DNA from: Pseudomonas fluorescens
GTDB lineage: Bacteria; Pseudomonadota; Gammaproteobacteria; Pseudomonadales; Pseudomonadaceae
Direction: 5' to 3'
Length of the DNA stretch: 64,000 nt
Assembly (NCBI RefSeq): GCF_001623525.1
Contig: NZ_CP015225.1
Coordinates: 3,844,001-3,908,000 of the forward strand
The position numbers and the translations under genes were made by a program. The notes under the pieces are model-generated. The model worked only from the letters and a program-made list of their open reading frames with translations, was not told the DNA's origin and made no database searches. Each line of letters starts with the position of its first letter. The first letter of the stretch is position 1. Below, piece after piece: positions 9,134 through 18,472 of this stretch.

Positions 9134-10287
9134 TCGAACTTCAAAACCTCAGCAAAACCTTCAAGAGCAACGGCAAAGACGTCAAGGCCGTGGACTCGGT
9201 GAACCTGACCGTCAACGAAGGCGAGATCTGCGTGTTCCTCGGGCCGTCGGGCTGCGGCAAAAGCACCACGCTGAAGATGATCAACCGCCTGATCCCGCCC
9301 ACCTCGGGCAAGGTGTTGATCAACGGCGAGGACACTACCGGCCTGGACGAAGTGACCCTGCGCCGCAACATCGGCTATGTGATCCAGCAGATCGGCCTGT
9401 TCCCGAACATGACCATCGAGGAGAACATCACGGTGGTCCCGCGCCTGCTGGGCTGGGACAAGCAGAAATGCCACGACCGTGCCCGCGAATTGATGAGCAT
9501 GATCAAGCTCGAACCCAAGCAGTACCTGCATCGCTACCCTCGCGAACTGTCGGGCGGTCAGCAGCAACGGATCGGGGTGATCCGTGCCTTGGCGGCCGAT
9601 GCGCCGCTGTTGCTGATGGACGAACCCTTCGGCGCGGTGGACCCGATCAACCGCGAGATGATCCAGAACGAGTTCTTCGAGATGCAACGGGCGCTGAACA
9701 AGACCGTGATCATGGTCAGCCACGACATCGACGAGGCGATCAAGCTGGGGGACAAGATTGCGATCTTCCGCGCCGGCAAGCTGGTCCAGTGCGATCACCC
9801 GGACACGCTGCTGGCGCATCCGGCCGACGAGTTCGTCAGCAGCTTCGTCGGCCAAGACAGCACGCTCAAGCGCCTGTTGCTGGTCAAGGCCGAGGACGCC
9901 GCCGACAACGCGCCGTCGGTCAGCCCCGAAACCCCGGTGAATGAGGCACTGGAGTTGATGGACGAACATGACCGTCGCTACGTGGTGGTCACCTGTGCCG
10001 AGAACAAGGCCCTGGGCTATGTACGCCGTCGCGACCTGTACCGCCAGACCGGCACCTGCGGACAATACCTGCGCGAATTCAACGCCACCGCCGCCTACGA
10101 CGAACACCTGCGCATCCTGCTGTCGCGCATGTACGAGTTCAACCGTTCGTGGCTACCGGTGATGGACGCCGAGCGGGTGTTCCTCGGGGAAGTGACCCAG
10201 GAATCGATTGCCGAATACCTGAGCTCCGGACGCTCGCGTGGCGGCAAGACCAGTATTGTTTCGCCGGCCGAGACTGCGTTGGCCTGA
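9130..10287 (+). CDS. Osmoprotectant ABC importer, ATP-binding protein with CBS domains
   Basis: 385 residues from the ATG at 9130, which overlaps the permease stop and has AAGGA eight bases upstream. Walker A GPSGCGKST is at 38-46, signature LSGGQQQ at 140-146 and Walker B LLMDEP at 161-166. After about residue 255 the sequence becomes a CBS-domain pair (VNEALELMDEHDRRYVVVTC and a second repeat ending FLGEVTQESIAEYL), the module that senses ionic strength in OpuA-type importers. The gene is the last in the operon, whereas opuC operons usually begin with the ATPase. Confidence 0.92.
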   Translation: MIELQNLSKTFKSNGKDVKAVDSVNLTVNEGEICVFLGPSGCGKSTTLKMINRLIPPTSGKVLINGEDTTGLDEVTLRRNIGYVIQQIGLFPNMTIEENITVVPRLLGWDKQKCHDRARELMSMIKLEPKQYLHRYPRELSGGQQQRIGVIRALAADAPLLLMDEPFGAVDPINREMIQNEFFEMQRALNKTVIMVSHDIDEAIKLGDKIAIFRAGKLVQCDHPDTLLAHPADEFVSSFVGQDSTLKRLLLVKAEDAADNAPSVSPETPVNEALELMDEHDRRYVVVTCAENKALGYVRRRDLYRQTGTCGQYLREFNATAAYDEHLRILLSRMYEFNRSWLPVMDAERVFLGEVTQESIAEYLSSGRSRGGKTSIVSPAETALA

Positions 10288-10327
10288 CTACTGATAACTC
10301 CCACACTCTGGAAGGTAGCCTGGGACC

Positions 10328-10423
10328 TGTGGCGAGGGAGCTTGCTCCCGCTGGGTCGCGAAGCGGCCCCAAAAAAAGCGATGAGCGCTGCGCACTCAAG
10401 CGGGAGCAAGCTCCCTCGCCACA
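10328..10423. repeat. REPIN between the importer operon and speC
   Basis: Two inverted REP units, TGTGGCGAGGGAGCTTGCTC at 10328 and its complement ending at 10423, with a 45-base spacer containing the usual TCGCGAAGCGGCC element. Confidence 0.9.
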
Positions 10424-10635
10424 AAAGCACATCCGACGGCCTGAAAAACCCATCCAAGGGAACATCAATCTGTCACGCCGGTCGGTTACATCATGAGCTG
10501 TCGCGGGCCGCACGACGGATGTGTGCAAAAACGCGACATTTTTAGTTGATCTCAGGCCCCTCACGCCCTAAAGTTCGCGCCGAACGTCCATGCTGGAAAC
10601 GATCCATCCGGCTCAAGTACTGACGACGAGACAGC

Positions 10636-10670
10636 AAGGCCAAGGGAATCATGTATCCCGTGGCCTTTTT
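10636..10670 (+). terminator. Terminator-like hairpin in the speC leader
   Basis: AAGGCCA, mismatch, GGGA, 8-base loop, TCCC, mismatch, TGGCCTT followed by TTT. It lies 120 bases before the speC start on the same strand, so it may be an attenuator or the 3' end of a small RNA. Confidence 0.6.
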
Positions 10671-10789
10671 GCTTTCGGCGACATGCCTTGGGAAGTAGGC
10701 GAACCAAAGTGGGGATACGGAGGACGTTCACGAGGGCTGCTTGCCCTCACACCCATTGATCCTGATGTTTGCCAGTAGGAGTCCCAAGT

Positions 10790-11953
10790 ATGTCGATCCA
10801 GGTCGAAGATTATTTCGCGCGCGAAACTTTCCAGAAAATGAAAGCGTTCGCCGACAAGCAGGAAACCCCGTTCGTGGTGATCGACACCGCGATGATCGCC
10901 CAGGCCTATGACGACCTGCGCGCCGGTTTCGAATTCGCCAAGGTCTACTACGCCGTCAAGGCCAACCCGGCGGTGGAAATCATCGACCTGCTCAAGGATA
11001 AAGGCTCGAACTTCGATATCGCCTCGATCTACGAGCTGGATAAAGTCATGGGCCGTGGCGTCGGCCCGGACCAGATCAGCTACGGCAACACCATCAAGAA
11101 ATCCCGCGACATTCGCTACTTCTACGAGAAGGGCGTGCGCCTGTATGCCACCGACTCCGAAGCCGACCTGCGCAACATCGCCAAGGCCGCGCCGGGCTCG
11201 AAAGTCTATGTACGGATCCTCACCGAAGGCTCGACCACCGCTGACTGGCCGTTGTCGCGCAAGTTCGGCTGCCAGACCGACATGGCCATGGACCTGCTGA
11301 TCCTGGCCCGCGACCTGGGCCTGGTGCCGTACGGCATTTCCTTCCACGTCGGCTCGCAACAGCGCGACATCAGTGTTTGGGACGCAGCCATCGCCAAGGT
11401 CAAGGTGATCTTCGAGCGCCTGAAAGAAGAAGACGGCATCGTCCTGAAGCTGATCAACATGGGTGGCGGCTTCCCGGCCAACTACATCACCCGCACCAAC
11501 AGCCTGGAAACCTACGCCGAGGAAATCATCCGCTTCCTCAAGGAAGACTTCGGCGACGACCTGCCGGAAATCATCCTGGAGCCGGGCCGTTCGTTGATTG
11601 CCAACGCAGGCATCCTGGTCAGCGAAGTGGTGCTGGTGGCGCGTAAATCGCGTACCGCCGTCGAGCGTTGGGTGTACACGGACGTGGGCAAGTTCTCCGG
11701 CCTGATCGAAACCATGGACGAAGCCATCAAGTTCCCGATCTGGACCGAGAAGAAAGGCGAGATGGAAGAAGTGGTCATCGCCGGCCCGACCTGCGACAGC
11801 GCCGACATCATGTATGAAAACTACAAGTATGGTTTGCCGTTGAACCTGGCTATTGGGGATCGCCTGTATTGGCTGTCGACCGGGGCCTATACCACCAGCT
11901 ACAGCGCGGTGGAATTCAATGGCTTTCCGCCGCTGAAATCGTTCTACGTGTGA
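10790..11953 (+). CDS. speC: Ornithine decarboxylase, alanine-racemase fold
   Basis: 387 residues from the ATG at 10790, with AGGAG eight bases before it. It converts ornithine to putrescine, the first step of polyamine synthesis. The PLP lysine is in YYAVKANP (K57). The glycine-rich phosphate site is MGGGFPANY, EPGRS follows, and GPTCDSAD near residue 330 carries the catalytic cysteine at the dimer interface. This is the short bacterial/eukaryotic-type fold III enzyme, not the large E. coli SpeC, as in other pseudomonads. It stands alone with its own terminator, and its leader contains a terminator-like hairpin. Confidence 0.93.
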   Translation: MSIQVEDYFARETFQKMKAFADKQETPFVVIDTAMIAQAYDDLRAGFEFAKVYYAVKANPAVEIIDLLKDKGSNFDIASIYELDKVMGRGVGPDQISYGNTIKKSRDIRYFYEKGVRLYATDSEADLRNIAKAAPGSKVYVRILTEGSTTADWPLSRKFGCQTDMAMDLLILARDLGLVPYGISFHVGSQQRDISVWDAAIAKVKVIFERLKEEDGIVLKLINMGGGFPANYITRTNSLETYAEEIIRFLKEDFGDDLPEIILEPGRSLIANAGILVSEVVLVARKSRTAVERWVYTDVGKFSGLIETMDEAIKFPIWTEKKGEMEEVVIAGPTCDSADIMYENYKYGLPLNLAIGDRLYWLSTGAYTTSYSAVEFNGFPPLKSFYV

Positions 11954-12000
11954 TGTGTTCGGGCGCTTGAACGTTCATCGTTCCGGCCCTGTCGCGTAAT

Positions 12001-12041
12001 AAAAAACGGCGTTTTCCAGAAATGGAAAGCGCCGTTTTTTT
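12001..12041 (+). terminator. Rho-independent terminator of speC
   Basis: A 17-base arm, AAAAAACGGCG then TTTCC, pairs across a 6-base loop with GGAAA and CGCCGTTTTTT, followed by more T. It lies 48 bases beyond the speC stop. Confidence 0.93.
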
Positions 12042-12177
12042 GTTTTTGTTCTTGATAAGACCGAGTTCCCCCTGTGGGACTTTGCCGCTCACCTCATCAC
12101 TGTTCGGCAACTTTTGGGTGTGTTTATGAATGCTTCTCGATAACACACGGCATAATGCACGCCTTGATGAACAGTAA

Positions 12178-14721
12178 ATGAACAAGGCGAGCGACGTGTT
12201 GAAGAAAACCCTGTTCCAGTTGCACTGGTTTTTCGGCATCAGTGCCGGGCTGGTCCTGGCGTTGATGGGCGTTACCGGGGCGGTGGTGTCGTTCCAGGAT
12301 GAAATCCTGCGGGCCTTGAACCCGCAAGTGCTGATGGTCGAGAAACAACCGGCCGGCGTCCTGCCGCCCGCCGAACTGGTGGAACAGATCGAGGCTGCCT
12401 CCGGCAAGACCGTCGCCATGCTCTGGGTCGAGACCGACAGCGGCAACGCCGCGCGGGTGATCTTCGCGGCGCCGCCTGGGGAAAAACGTGGCGCCATGCG
12501 CTATTTCAACCCTTACAACGGGCAGTTCATGGGCGATGTGACGGGCCAGGACTTCTTCGGCCTGATGCTCAGGTTGCACCGCGTCCTGACCCTGGATGAT
12601 GTCGGTCGGCAAATCACTGGTGCCTGCACGCTGATCCTGGTGTTTTTCTGCCTGTCCGGACTGTACCTGCGTTGGCCGCGCCAATGGAAAAGCTGGCGCG
12701 CCTGGCTGACCCTCGACTGGGGGAAAAAGGGCCGGAGCTTCAATTGGGACCTGCATTCGGTGGCGGGCACCTGGTGCCTGGCGTTCTATCTACTGGCGGC
12801 ACTGACCGGGCTGACCTGGTCCTACGACTGGTACAACAAAGGCGTGACCCGCCTGCTTTCCGATTCACCGAAAGAGGAACGGGTGCGCAATCGCGGCCCG
12901 GCACCCAGCGGCCCATTGCCCGTGGCCGATTACCGGGCCATGTGGAGCAGCATCTACAGCGCCGCCGGCCCGGGCCTGTCCACCTACAACGTGCGCATGC
13001 CGCCCGTGGCCGGGCAGCCGGCGACCGTGTTCTACCTGCTGAAAAACTCACCTCACGACCGGGCGCTGAACCAGCTCATCCTCGACCCGACCACCGGCGT
13101 CATCAGCCGGCATAGCCGCTACAGCGACAAGAGCCTCAAGGCGCAGTTGCTGACCAGTGTCTATGCCCTGCATATCGGCAGCTACTTCGGCCTGGTCGGG
13201 CGGATCCTGGTGACCGTCGCCGCGCTGGCCATGCCGCTGTTCTTCATCACCGGCTGGTTGCTGTACCTGGACCGCCGCCGCAAGCAACGCCAGGCCAGAA
13301 ACGCCCGCCAGGCCCTGAGCGCCAACCCGACCGATGCGCCGGCCTGGCTGATCGGCTTCGCCAGCCAAAGCGGTTTCGCCGAGCGACTGGCCTGGCAGAC
13401 CGCCGGCCAACTCCAGGCCGCCGGCTTGCCGGTGAAGGTCCAGCCATTGGCCGGTGTGCGTGAGCAGGACCTGAACGACGCCACCCACGCGCTGTTTGTC
13501 GTCAGCACCTTTGGCGACGGCGAAGGGCCGGACAGTGCCCGCGGTTTCGAACGCAAGGTGCTGGGCCAGGCCTTGAGCCTGGAGCGCCTGCAGTATTCGG
13601 TGCTGGGCCTGGGTGACCGGCAATATGAACACTTCTGCGGTTTCGCCCGGCGCCTGCATGCCTGGCTGGCGGAACACGGCGGCAAGACGCTGTTCGCGCC
13701 GGTGGAAGTCGACAGCGGCGACCCTTACGCCCTGCGCCACTGGCAACAACAATTGGCGGAGCTGACCGGCCAAGCCCCGTTGGACACTTGGCAGGCGCCA
13801 AGCTTCGAAAACTGGACGCTCAGCCAGCGCACCCTGCTCAACCCCGACAGCAGCGGCTCGGGGGTATACCTGCTGGGCTTCACCGCACCCGGCCCAAGCA
13901 GTTGGCTGGCCGGTGACCTGGTGGAAATCCTGCCGCGCAATGACCTGTCGGCCATCGAGCATTTCCTCGACGGGCTCGGCCTCTCCGGCCACGCGCGCGT
14001 GCAAATCGATGGCCTGTCCCAGAGCCTCGACCAGGCCCTGGCGACCCGCCAACTCCCGGAAAACCGCGCCCACTTGGTCGGCCTGCATGCCCAGGCACTG
14101 GTGGATGCCCTGGCACCGCTGGCGATACGCGAGTATTCCATCGCCTCGATACCGGCCGACGGTGTACTGGAACTGATCGTGCGTCAGGAACGTCACGCCG
14201 ACGGCAGACTGGGCGTCGGTTCCGGCTGGCTGACCGAACACGCACCACTGGGCAGCGCCGTCAGCCTGCGGCTGCGCCGCAACAGCAGCTTCCATCTGCC
14301 GCCCCAGGGCGTGCCGATGATCCTGCTGGGCAATGGCACCGGCCTGGCCGGCCTGCGCAGCCTGCTCAAGGCGCGCGTCACCGAGGGCATACAGCGCAAC
14401 TGGCTGCTGTTTGGCGAGCGCAACCGCGAACACGATTTTCACTGCCGCGATGAGCTGCAGGAATGGGTGACCTCTGGCGACCTGGAGCGCCTGGACCTGG
14501 CTTTCTCCCGGGATCAGAAGCAGAAAGTCTACGTCCAGGACCGCCTGCTGGAGTCGGCCGCGCTGCTCAAGCAATGGGTGGCCGACGGCGCGGCGATCTA
14601 TGTCTGCGGCAGCTTGCAGGGCATGGCATCCGGGGTGGATCACGTGCTCAACAACGTGCTGGGGCGCGAGGAAGTGGAGCGGCTGATCGAGCAGGGGCGA
14701 TATCGGCGGGATGTCTACTGA
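12178..14721 (+). CDS. PepSY-domain membrane protein fused to a flavodoxin/FAD-NADPH reductase (PiuB-like)
   Basis: 847 residues. The first ~365 form a PepSY-type membrane module with four hydrophobic helices (about 15-38, 140-162, 195-222, 338-362) and conserved HWFFGISAG and ALHIGSYFG. Then comes a flavodoxin-like domain ([16 protein letters not shown] near 392; [10 protein letters not shown] near 443) and a CysJ-type FAD/NADPH reductase (REYSIAS near 650, [12 protein letters not shown] near 717, C-terminal Y after YRRDV). It looks like a cytoplasmic NADPH reductase feeding electrons to a membrane or periplasmic ferric-siderophore reduction step; the P. aeruginosa homologue beside speC is the iron-regulated PiuB. 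The start is uncertain: GTG at 12196 or TTG at 12199 are closer to AAGGCGAG. Confidence 0.82.
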   Translation: MNKASDVLKKTLFQLHWFFGISAGLVLALMGVTGAVVSFQDEILRALNPQVLMVEKQPAGVLPPAELVEQIEAASGKTVAMLWVETDSGNAARVIFAAPPGEKRGAMRYFNPYNGQFMGDVTGQDFFGLMLRLHRVLTLDDVGRQITGACTLILVFFCLSGLYLRWPRQWKSWRAWLTLDWGKKGRSFNWDLHSVAGTWCLAFYLLAALTGLTWSYDWYNKGVTRLLSDSPKEERVRNRGPAPSGPLPVADYRAMWSSIYSAAGPGLSTYNVRMPPVAGQPATVFYLLKNSPHDRALNQLILDPTTGVISRHSRYSDKSLKAQLLTSVYALHIGSYFGLVGRILVTVAALAMPLFFITGWLLYLDRRRKQRQARNARQALSANPTDAPAWLIGFASQSGFAERLAWQTAGQLQAAGLPVKVQPLAGVREQDLNDATHALFVVSTFGDGEGPDSARGFERKVLGQALSLERLQYSVLGLGDRQYEHFCGFARRLHAWLAEHGGKTLFAPVEVDSGDPYALRHWQQQLAELTGQAPLDTWQAPSFENWTLSQRTLLNPDSSGSGVYLLGFTAPGPSSWLAGDLVEILPRNDLSAIEHFLDGLGLSGHARVQIDGLSQSLDQALATRQLPENRAHLVGLHAQALVDALAPLAIREYSIASIPADGVLELIVRQERHADGRLGVGSGWLTEHAPLGSAVSLRLRRNSSFHLPPQGVPMILLGNGTGLAGLRSLLKARVTEGIQRNWLLFGERNREHDFHCRDELQEWVTSGDLERLDLAFSRDQKQKVYVQDRLLESAALLKQWVADGAAIYVCGSLQGMASGVDHVLNNVLGREEVERLIEQGRYRRDVY

Positions 14722-14741
14722 CGGGTTTCTGATTGTTTGCT

Positions 14742-14853
14742 GATCGTTCCCACGCTCCCGCGTGGGAATGCCGCCAGGGACGCTCTGCGTTCCGCTTGGA
14801 TGTGACGCGGAGCGTCACGGGATGTATTCCCATGCGGGAGCGTGGGAACGATC
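14742..14853. repeat. Long inverted intergenic repeat (GATCGTTCCCACGC family)
   Basis: About 28-base ends, GATCGTTCCCACGCTCCCGC and onwards, repeated inverted at the right end, around a GC-rich core. The same family, with a different core, recurs at 24360-24470. Confidence 0.85.
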
Positions 14854-14860
14854 AGTCTTC

Positions 14861-16402
14861 TCAAACCGGCTGCAACTTCTTCTCGAACACCGCCACACCT
14901 TCCAGATCCCGCAACACCACGCTCATCTCCCCGCTTGGCCCGTCGATGTTCACCTCGCCAAAGAACTGATACCCGGCAAACGGCGAGGTGTTCTGGGCCG
15001 GCGGGGCTTTCTGGAACACCACTTCCGGGCCGAAGGTCTTGTCCAGGGCATTGGGCCCGAAGCTGCCGGCGTTCAATGGCCCGGCGACGAACTCCCAGAA
15101 TGGTTCGAAATCCTGGAACGCGGCATGTTCGGGGTGGTAGTGATGAGCGGCGCAATAGTGGACGTCGGCGGTGAGCCAGACATAGTTGCGCACCTGATGC
15201 TTGCGCAGATAACCCAGCAATTCGGCGATCTCCACTTCCCGCCCCTGGGCAGCGCCCGGATCACCGTTGGCGACCGCTTCCCAACGCGACACCCCGGGGC
15301 TGACCTCGCCATCCGGCACCCCCAGGCCGATGGGCATGTCGGCGGCGATGACTTTCCACTGGGCACGGGATTGCTTCAATTCGCGCTTGAGCCAATTCAA
15401 CTGCTCACGCCCCAGGAACGGCTTGGCCGCGCCGAGGTTGGCGTCGTTGGCTTCGCGGTAACTGCGCATGTCCAGCACGAACACATCCAGCAGCGGCCCA
15501 TAACCGAGCTTACGGTAGATCCGCCCGCCGCCGTCGGCCTTTTGCAGGCGCATCGGTGCGTATTCCAGCCAGGCCTGTCGCGCACGCCCCACGAGGCTGT
15601 GGATATCCTTGGTCTGGTAGCGTTCGTCCAGTTGCTTGCCCGGCGACCAGTTGTTGACCACCTCATGGTCGTCCCACTGCCAGATCTGTGGTACTTCGGC
15701 ATTGAAGCGGCGTACGTTTTCATCCATCAGGTTGTAGCGATAGTTGCCGCGATACTCATCCAGTGTTTCGGCGACCTTGCTCTTGGCGTCCGTGGTGAGG
15801 TTGCGCCAGATGCGCCCACCCTCGACGGTGATTTGCGCCGGCACCGGGCCGTCGGCGTAGATGGTGTCGCCACTGTGGATAAAGAAATCCGGCAGGCGCA
15901 GGCGCATGGCTTCGTAGATGCGCATGCCGCCGATGTCCGGGTTGATGCCGAAGCCCTGGCCGACGGTGTCGCCGCTCCAGACAAAACGAATGTTGCGCTT
16001 GAACTGCGGCACGCTGCGCAGATGACCGAGCCAGGGTTCGCTGGCAACCCCGCTTTGGGCGTCTTCGAAATGCACCCGGTAGAAAATCGCCTGGTCGCGG
16101 GGCAACCCGGTGAGTTCGACCCGGGCGGTGAAATCACTGCGGGCGTCGGCCAGGGGCGAGACGAAGCGGCGCGGATTGCTGAACTTGCTGCGAGTGTCCC
16201 ACTCCACCACCATCCGCGCCGGACGGTCGCTGCGGCTCCAGATCATAGCCCGGTCGCCCTGCAAGTCGCCGGACTGCACACCGTCGGTGAGCACCGGACG
16301 ATCCTTGACCGAAGCCATCACCGCCGGCGCCAGCCCCGGCAACAACAACCCCGCGCCCACGGCTTGCATCACACGACGACGACCCAGGTCAAATTCGCTC
16401 AT
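14861..16402 (-). CDS. phoD: Alkaline phosphatase D (PhoD), Tat-exported
   Basis: 513 residues. The N-terminus has a twin-arginine signal (LGRRRVMQAVGAGLLLPG, cleavage near residue 30), so it is exported folded. The metallophosphoesterase core shows SGDT with IYADGPV (about 177-186), WDDHEVVNN (about 240-248) and ADVHYCAAHHYHP near 400, as in PhoD enzymes that bind iron and calcium and hydrolyse phosphomono- and diesters in the periplasm. A fibronectin-like N-terminal domain (about 40-135) is also typical. The gene is monocistronic and convergent with the flavoreductase. A candidate Pho box lies at 16443-16460. Confidence 0.92.
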   Translation of the reverse strand: MSEFDLGRRRVMQAVGAGLLLPGLAPAVMASVKDRPVLTDGVQSGDLQGDRAMIWSRSDRPARMVVEWDTRSKFSNPRRFVSPLADARSDFTARVELTGLPRDQAIFYRVHFEDAQSGVASEPWLGHLRSVPQFKRNIRFVWSGDTVGQGFGINPDIGGMRIYEAMRLRLPDFFIHSGDTIYADGPVPAQITVEGGRIWRNLTTDAKSKVAETLDEYRGNYRYNLMDENVRRFNAEVPQIWQWDDHEVVNNWSPGKQLDERYQTKDIHSLVGRARQAWLEYAPMRLQKADGGGRIYRKLGYGPLLDVFVLDMRSYREANDANLGAAKPFLGREQLNWLKRELKQSRAQWKVIAADMPIGLGVPDGEVSPGVSRWEAVANGDPGAAQGREVEIAELLGYLRKHQVRNYVWLTADVHYCAAHHYHPEHAAFQDFEPFWEFVAGPLNAGSFGPNALDKTFGPEVVFQKAPPAQNTSPFAGYQFFGEVNIDGPSGEMSVVLRDLEGVAVFEKKLQPV

Positions 16403-16442
16403 GGTGTTCTCCCTTGAAATGGGAAAACTTAAGCATGGCTGT

Positions 16443-16460
16443 GTGAAGTGGGTGTGACAG
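16443..16460 (-). promoter_or_regulatory. Candidate Pho box of phoD
   Basis: On the minus strand CTGTCAC, four bases, ACTTCAC. The first half fits the PhoB repeat CTGTCAT at six of seven; the second keeps only the TCA core. It is about 40 bases upstream of the phoD start. Confidence 0.4.
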
Positions 16461-16521
16461 GGATCTTGTGATCCCCCGCTCCCACAGGTAATGCTGTTCG
16501 CTTCAGGTCATCGACAAACCC

Positions 16522-16653
16522 GTGGCGAGGGAGCTTGCTCCCGCTGGGCTGCGAAGCGGCCCATAAACCTGCCAAATGCGCAGCATCAGACACACCGCAC
16601 CCGCCGGTTTACGACTGCTTCGCAGCGGAGCGGGAGCAAGCTCCCTCGCCACA
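16522..16653. repeat. REPIN between phoD and fruA
   Basis: GTGGCGAGGGAGCTTGCTCC at 16522 and its inverted copy ending at 16653, with CTGCGAAGCGG and CTTCGCAGCGG motifs inside. Confidence 0.9.
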
Positions 16654-16716
16654 GGCCCATCATTTTCTCAAGTGAACAGCATTAGGCTCTCACTGGGGGA
16701 TGGCTTCAAAGAAGTC

Positions 16717-18459
16717 TCAGGCCTTCGCCGGCTCCAACGCCATCTCTACCACCTCAGGCCGCTTGAGCAGCGCATACGCCACCCCCGTCAGCAGACTCCC
16801 CGCCACGATCGCCAGCAAGTACAACAGCGCATGATTGATGGCATTGGGGATCAGCATCACGAACAGGCCGCCGTGGGGGGCCATGAGCTTGCAGCCGAAG
16901 TACATCGACAGCGCACCGGTCAACGCACCACCGGCGATACTCGCCGGGATCACCCGCAACGGATCCTTGGCCGCGAACGGAATCGCGCCTTCGGAGATGA
17001 AGCACAGTCCCAGCACCAGTGCCGCTTTACCGGCCTCGCGCTCGGTCTGGGCGAATTTGCGCCGGGCGATGAAGGTGGCGATGCCCAGGCCAATCGGCGG
17101 CACCATGCCGGCGGCCATGGTGGCGGCCATCGGTGCGTAACTTTGCGACGCCAGCAGCCCCACCGAAAACGCGTAGGCGGCCTTGTTGATCGGCCCACCG
17201 AGGTCGACGCACATCATCGCTCCCAGCAGCACGCCCAGCAGGATCGCGTTGGTGGTGCCCATGCTGTCGAGGAAGTGGGTCAAGGCTTCGAGCATGCCCG
17301 CCACCGGTTTGCCGACGATGTAGATCATTACCAAGCCGGTGAACAGGCTCGCCAGTAGCGGGATGATCAGGATCGGCTTGAGCGCTTCCAGGCTCTGGGG
17401 CAGACGCGCGTAGCGGCTGATCGCCTTGGCCGCGTAACCGGCCAGGAAACCGGCGATGATCCCGCCAATGAAGCCGGCGCCCAGGGTGCTCGCCAGCATC
17501 CCGCCGATCATGCCTGGCGCCAGGCCCGGACGGTCGGCGATGGAATAGGCGATGTAGCCGGCCAGCAGCGGCACCATCAATTTGAACGCTGTGTCGCCAC
17601 CGATCTGCATCAGCGCGGCCGCCAGGGTTCCAGGTTCCTTGAAGGCCTCGATGCCGAACACGAACGACAAGGCGATCATCAAACCACCGGCCACCACCAT
17701 CGGCAGCATGAACGACACGCCCGTCAGCAGGTGCTTGTAGACGCCGGTCTTCTCCGACTTGGCCGGGGCGCTGGCACCGCTCGAGGCGCTTTCCTGGCGA
17801 CCTTCGACCAGTGCTTTGTTCAGTGTCGCTTCGGCCTGTTTCAAGGCGATGCCCGTGCTGCAGCGGTAGATCTTCTTGCCGGCAAAACGCTCGGTGGCGA
17901 CTTCGATGTCAGTCGCCAGCAGCACCACGTCTGCCTCGGCGATGGCCTCGGCGCTCAACGGATTGCGTGCACCGACCGAGCCCTGGGTTTCCACTTGCAG
18001 GTCGTAGCCAAGCTTCGTCGCCGCCTGCTGCAAGGCTTCGGCGGCCATGAAGGTGTGGGCAACGCCGGTCGGGCATGCGGTGATGGCAACCAGGCGCGGC
18101 GCACGGTCGGTCGACACCGCGGGTGCCTGCTCCACGACATCCGAGGCGAGAAAAACCTCGGCCTCTTCGGCGCCACGCCGCAGCACCGAATCGACGTCTT
18201 GCAGGGCCAGGGCCGGGGTGCTGCGGAACAGGCGTTTGCCGACGAACCGCGACATGTCCACCGGGCCGCTGGCAACCAGCAAGACCCACTCGGCCGCTTC
18301 GAGGGTCGCCGCCGACAACTGGCGTTCCGGATGGGCCGCGTCGTGGACTTCGACACTGGTGCTCCAACCCTGGCGCTGCGCCGCAGCGTCCAGCAGGCGG
18401 GCGCACAACACACTGGTGACCATGCCGTTGGGGCAGGCCGTCACAATGGCTAATTTCAT
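16717..18459 (-). CDS. fruA: PTS fructose transporter subunit IIB'BC
   Basis: 580 residues that import fructose and phosphorylate it to fructose 1-phosphate. Two IIB-like domains come first. The N-terminal one (MKLAIVTACPNGMVTS, 1-100) is the degenerate IIB', and the second (LVAITACPTGVAHTFMAAEAL, split: ITACPTGVAHTFM, from about 123) carries the phosphorylated cysteine. A linker rich in S, A and K (about 222-240) leads to the IIC channel, with about ten membrane helices and the GGPINKAAY substrate-site motif. It is the last gene of fruBKA, 13 bases after fruK. Confidence 0.96.
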   Translation of the reverse strand: MKLAIVTACPNGMVTSVLCARLLDAAAQRQGWSTSVEVHDAAHPERQLSAATLEAAEWVLLVASGPVDMSRFVGKRLFRSTPALALQDVDSVLRRGAEEAEVFLASDVVEQAPAVSTDRAPRLVAITACPTGVAHTFMAAEALQQAATKLGYDLQVETQGSVGARNPLSAEAIAEADVVLLATDIEVATERFAGKKIYRCSTGIALKQAEATLNKALVEGRQESASSGASAPAKSEKTGVYKHLLTGVSFMLPMVVAGGLMIALSFVFGIEAFKEPGTLAAALMQIGGDTAFKLMVPLLAGYIAYSIADRPGLAPGMIGGMLASTLGAGFIGGIIAGFLAGYAAKAISRYARLPQSLEALKPILIIPLLASLFTGLVMIYIVGKPVAGMLEALTHFLDSMGTTNAILLGVLLGAMMCVDLGGPINKAAYAFSVGLLASQSYAPMAATMAAGMVPPIGLGIATFIARRKFAQTEREAGKAALVLGLCFISEGAIPFAAKDPLRVIPASIAGGALTGALSMYFGCKLMAPHGGLFVMLIPNAINHALLYLLAIVAGSLLTGVAYALLKRPEVVEMALEPAKA

Positions 18460-18472
18460 CTTGCGAACCCTC

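Larger units (their letters stand above)
10288..10789. other. Intergenic region with a REPIN and the speC leader
   Basis: No protein gene that I can support. It contains a REPIN (10328-10423), probable speC promoter elements around 10540-10575, and a roughly 210-base leader with a terminator-like hairpin (10636-10670). A 62-codon frame through the hairpin (10590-10778) has no ribosome site. Confidence 0.6.
16403..16716. other. Intergenic region between phoD and fruA with a REPIN
   Basis: It holds the phoD upstream region with a candidate Pho box and a REPIN (16522-16653). No terminator with a clear T-run is seen after fruA, so the REPIN may be the only 3' structure. Confidence 0.6.

Noticed and set aside
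10590..10778. Possible 62-residue leader peptide before speC
   Set aside because: No Shine-Dalgarno sequence, and it runs straight through the terminator-like hairpin; kept only as a leader remark.
12121..12160. Possible Fur box upstream of the PiuB-like gene
   Set aside because: GATAA and ATGC fragments are present, but the match to the 19-base consensus is too poor to call.
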